From: Cardiobacteriaceae bacterium
GTDB taxonomy: Bacteria > Pseudomonadota > Gammaproteobacteria > Cardiobacteriales > Cardiobacteriaceae
Assembly: GCA_030529365.1 (NCBI GenBank)
Contig: JAUMXB010000007.1
Span: 1-64,000, forward strand
Direction: 5' to 3'
DNA: 64,000 bases
Shown: in pieces, positions 62,427-64,000 of the stretch
How positions within the stretch are numbered: the stretch's first letter is position 1
How the letters are laid out: the number at the start of each line of letters is the position of its first letter
Program-made: the position numbers and the translations under genes
Notes under the pieces: generated by a model
Database searches by the model: none
The model's input: only the letters and a program-made list of their open reading frames with translations
What the model was told of the DNA's origin: nothing

Positions 62427-62624
62427 ATGAGCGAATCCGTTACCAACCGCTACGGAATGACTTTTGCGAGCGAAGCGGAAAAGGCGGCGTGGGATGCCTA
62501 TGTTGCGGCGCGTCTTGCCGCAGCGGAGCAAACGCCGCTGTTGAGCGAGGCGGAAAGCGAGCGCCGCATTGCGGCTTTGCTGGAAAAGCTGGCGCAAGCG
62601 CATGTATCGCGTTCGTTGGCGTGA
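62427..62624 (+). CDS. Antitoxin of a ParE/RelE-type module
   Basis: A 65-residue acidic/alanine-rich helical protein (ASEAEKAAWDAYVAARLAAAEQTPLLSEAESERRIAALLEKLAQ). Start 62427 has CAGGAG 6 nt upstream; an ATG at 62403 is less likely. It overlaps the toxin gene by 23 bp, the usual antitoxin-first arrangement. The family is assigned from context more than sequence. Confidence 0.75.
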   Translation: MSESVTNRYGMTFASEAEKAAWDAYVAARLAAAEQTPLLSEAESERRIAALLEKLAQAHVSRSLA

Positions 62625-62892
62625 TATTGCTTTGGCAGAATTGGAAGATATCGCCCAATACATTGCCGAAGACAATCCCTATGCTGCCATGAAAGTCGTG
62701 AGCGACATTCATGCGGCTACGAAAAACATGATTGCATTCATGCCGCGCATGTTTCCTGAGGCTCACGACAATCACGAGGTGCGCATGTGTGCGCTGGTTC
62801 GCCCCTACCTGATTTTTTACAGAATTCTTGAAGACGATAACACCGTTGAAATTATGGACGTGATTCATGCTGCCAGAAATATTCGCGGCTGA
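62602..62892 (+). CDS. ParE/RelE-superfamily toxin
   Basis: A 96-residue protein: YRVRWRDIALAELEDIAQYIAEDNPYAAMKVVSDIHAATKNM ... MCALVRPYLIFYRILEDDNTVEIMDVIHAARN. The DLxxIxxYIAxDNPxAA helix and the RPYLIFYRI ... VIHAAR strand pattern identify the ParE-like branch (gyrase-targeting in known members). It is translated from within the antitoxin gene. Confidence 0.88.
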   Translation: MYRVRWRDIALAELEDIAQYIAEDNPYAAMKVVSDIHAATKNMIAFMPRMFPEAHDNHEVRMCALVRPYLIFYRILEDDNTVEIMDVIHAARNIRG

Positions 62893-62934
62893 TTCACCGC
62901 GTTACCAACTGTTTTTTAAACCACGGAGACTGCC

Positions 62935-63867
62935 ATGCGTATTGCCGTACTGATGGATGATATCGATGCCATCAAAACCTACAAGGATACGACCTTCGCC
63001 CTGATGCTGTCGGCACAGGCGCGCGGCCACGAGGTGATGGTGTTCGGGCAGACGGACTGGCAGGTGCGCGATGGCGCGGTGGAAGCCTATGTGCGCACGG
63101 TATCGCTGACCGACCGCGAGGAAGACTATTACCGCGTGCTCAATGAGGAAGTGATCGATCTCGCGAGTGTTGACGTGGTGTTGCAGCGCAAGGATCCGCC
63201 CTTCAACCTCAATTATGTGTACGACAGCTACATGCTCGATTTGCTCGAGCGCGAAGGGGTTCGCGTGGTCAATCCGCCTGCGGCGCTGCGCAGCATCAAC
63301 GAAAAATTTGCCCTGAGCCGCGTGCCGCAATGCACGCCGGAAACGCTGATCACGCGTTCGCGCGGCGAAATTCGCGCCTTTGTCCAGCAGCATGGCCAGG
63401 CGGTTCTGAAGCCGATGGACGGCATGGGTGGCGCGGGCGTGTTTTTCCTGCGCCACGATGACAAGAATCTCACCGGCATTATTGAAACGATGAACCCGGA
63501 CGGCATGCAAACGCTGATGGTGCAGCGCTATCTCGACAAGGTGGTGGAAGGCGACAAGCGCATTCTCGTCATCAACGGCGAGGCGGTGGATCATGGTCTC
63601 GCGCGCCTGCCGAAAGAGGGCGAGTTCCGCGCCAATCTGGCGGCGGGCGGACGCGGCGTGGTGCAGCCCTTGAGCGAACGCGAGTGGTGGATTGTCGAGC
63701 AGGTGAAGCCGTTGCTGGCGGAAGCCAGGCTCTATCTCGTCGGCCTCGATGTCATCGGCGGCTATCTCACTGAAATCAATGTGACAAGCCCCACCTGCCT
63801 GCGCGAAATCGCCAACCATACCGGGCAGGACATTGCCGGGCGCTTCTGGGAAGGCTTGGAGGGGTGA
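62935..63867 (+). CDS. gshB: Glutathione synthetase
   Basis: A 310-residue ATP-grasp enzyme: RIAVLMDDIDAIKTYKDTTFALMLSAQARGHEV, RKDPPFNLNYVYDSYMLDLLE, KPMDGMGGAGVFFL, VEGDKRILVINGE, ARLPKEGEFRANLAAGGRG and the closing EINVTSPTCLREI. It adds glycine to gamma-glutamylcysteine. It follows the toxin gene by 42 bp, so it may be cotranscribed with the module. Confidence 0.96.
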   Translation: MRIAVLMDDIDAIKTYKDTTFALMLSAQARGHEVMVFGQTDWQVRDGAVEAYVRTVSLTDREEDYYRVLNEEVIDLASVDVVLQRKDPPFNLNYVYDSYMLDLLEREGVRVVNPPAALRSINEKFALSRVPQCTPETLITRSRGEIRAFVQQHGQAVLKPMDGMGGAGVFFLRHDDKNLTGIIETMNPDGMQTLMVQRYLDKVVEGDKRILVINGEAVDHGLARLPKEGEFRANLAAGGRGVVQPLSEREWWIVEQVKPLLAEARLYLVGLDVIGGYLTEINVTSPTCLREIANHTGQDIAGRFWEGLEG

Positions 63868-63958
63868 GAAGTTTTCTCATCATTAAGCGCTTATCGTGAG
63901 AAAATTTATCACGATAAGCGCTTATAAATGGTAAAAAATAACTATTTTCGGCATTTTT
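63866..63958. repeat. AAGCGCTT dispersed repeat, copy 26
   Basis: Cores at 63885-63892 and 63916-63923 (31 bp apart), with the complete TGGTAAAAAATAACTATTTT arm. It overlaps the gshB stop. Confidence 0.93.
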
Positions 63959-64000
63959 ATAAATTCTGGCCATTTGCAGCAAAGGCGTTGTTGCAAAAGC

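Overview
The window looks like chromosome of a host-associated, facultatively anaerobic gammaproteobacterium. The gene set fits Cardiobacteriaceae (Cardiobacterium-like): Slam/TbpB-type surface lipoprotein, Neisseria-like adhesin-complex proteins, quinol nitric oxide reductase, pyruvate formate-lyase, class III ribonucleotide reductase, LuxS/MtnN and a GC-rich coding bias. The taxonomic assignment is inference from gene content; no rRNA or tRNA gene is visible.

Layout. 1-6 kb: end of a TbpB-like lipoprotein, an entericidin-like peptide, a QmcA/Sel1/NfeD membrane-quality cluster, a phosphodiester glycosidase and Ppx/GppA. 6-13 kb: a small inverted-repeat element, GabD, free-Met-R-sulfoxide reductase divergent from NorB with a perfect FNR/Dnr-type box, a lipoprotein and a J-domain-like/pilin-like fusion. 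13-24 kb (minus strand): PbpC, NUDIX and alpha-2-macroglobulin, then nrdG-nrdD behind two NrdR boxes. 24-30 kb: a low-GC gene islet, an acetyltransferase and a type III-like restriction-modification system whose methylase gene is split by a (TGAC)5 tract and carries an AT-rich recognition domain. 30-37 kb: MacA-MacB-TolC-type efflux operon, a His-rich lysozyme-inhibitor-like lipoprotein and two adjacent adhesin-complex proteins. 37-51 kb: sucCD, a PepSY/response regulator/small EF-Tu-like/histidine kinase operon, UbiK, MepA, ProA-RsfS, glycerate kinase, a von Willebrand A remnant and TrhP. 51-64 kb: DUF4184, LuxS, an NlpC/P60 protein, cytochromes b562 and b561, a protein with an adhesin-complex-like C-terminus, MtnN, PflB/PflA, and GshA and GshB with a toxin-antitoxin pair between them.

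The most striking feature is a dispersed intergenic repeat seen about 26 times. Its core is the palindrome AAGCGCTT, usually present twice exactly 31 bp apart, with a GAGAAAATTTCTC-like linker and TTTTTACCA/TGGTAAAAA outer arms. Some copies supply the start codon and first codons of genes (a TolC-like lipoprotein, PbpC, a histidine kinase). I do not recognise this family.

Together the genes describe a microaerobic to anaerobic mucosal lifestyle: glycyl-radical enzymes (NrdD, PflB), NO detoxification, glutathione synthesis, lysozyme and protease defence (MliC/ACP-like proteins, alpha-2-macroglobulin with PbpC), and a probably phase-variable methyltransferase.
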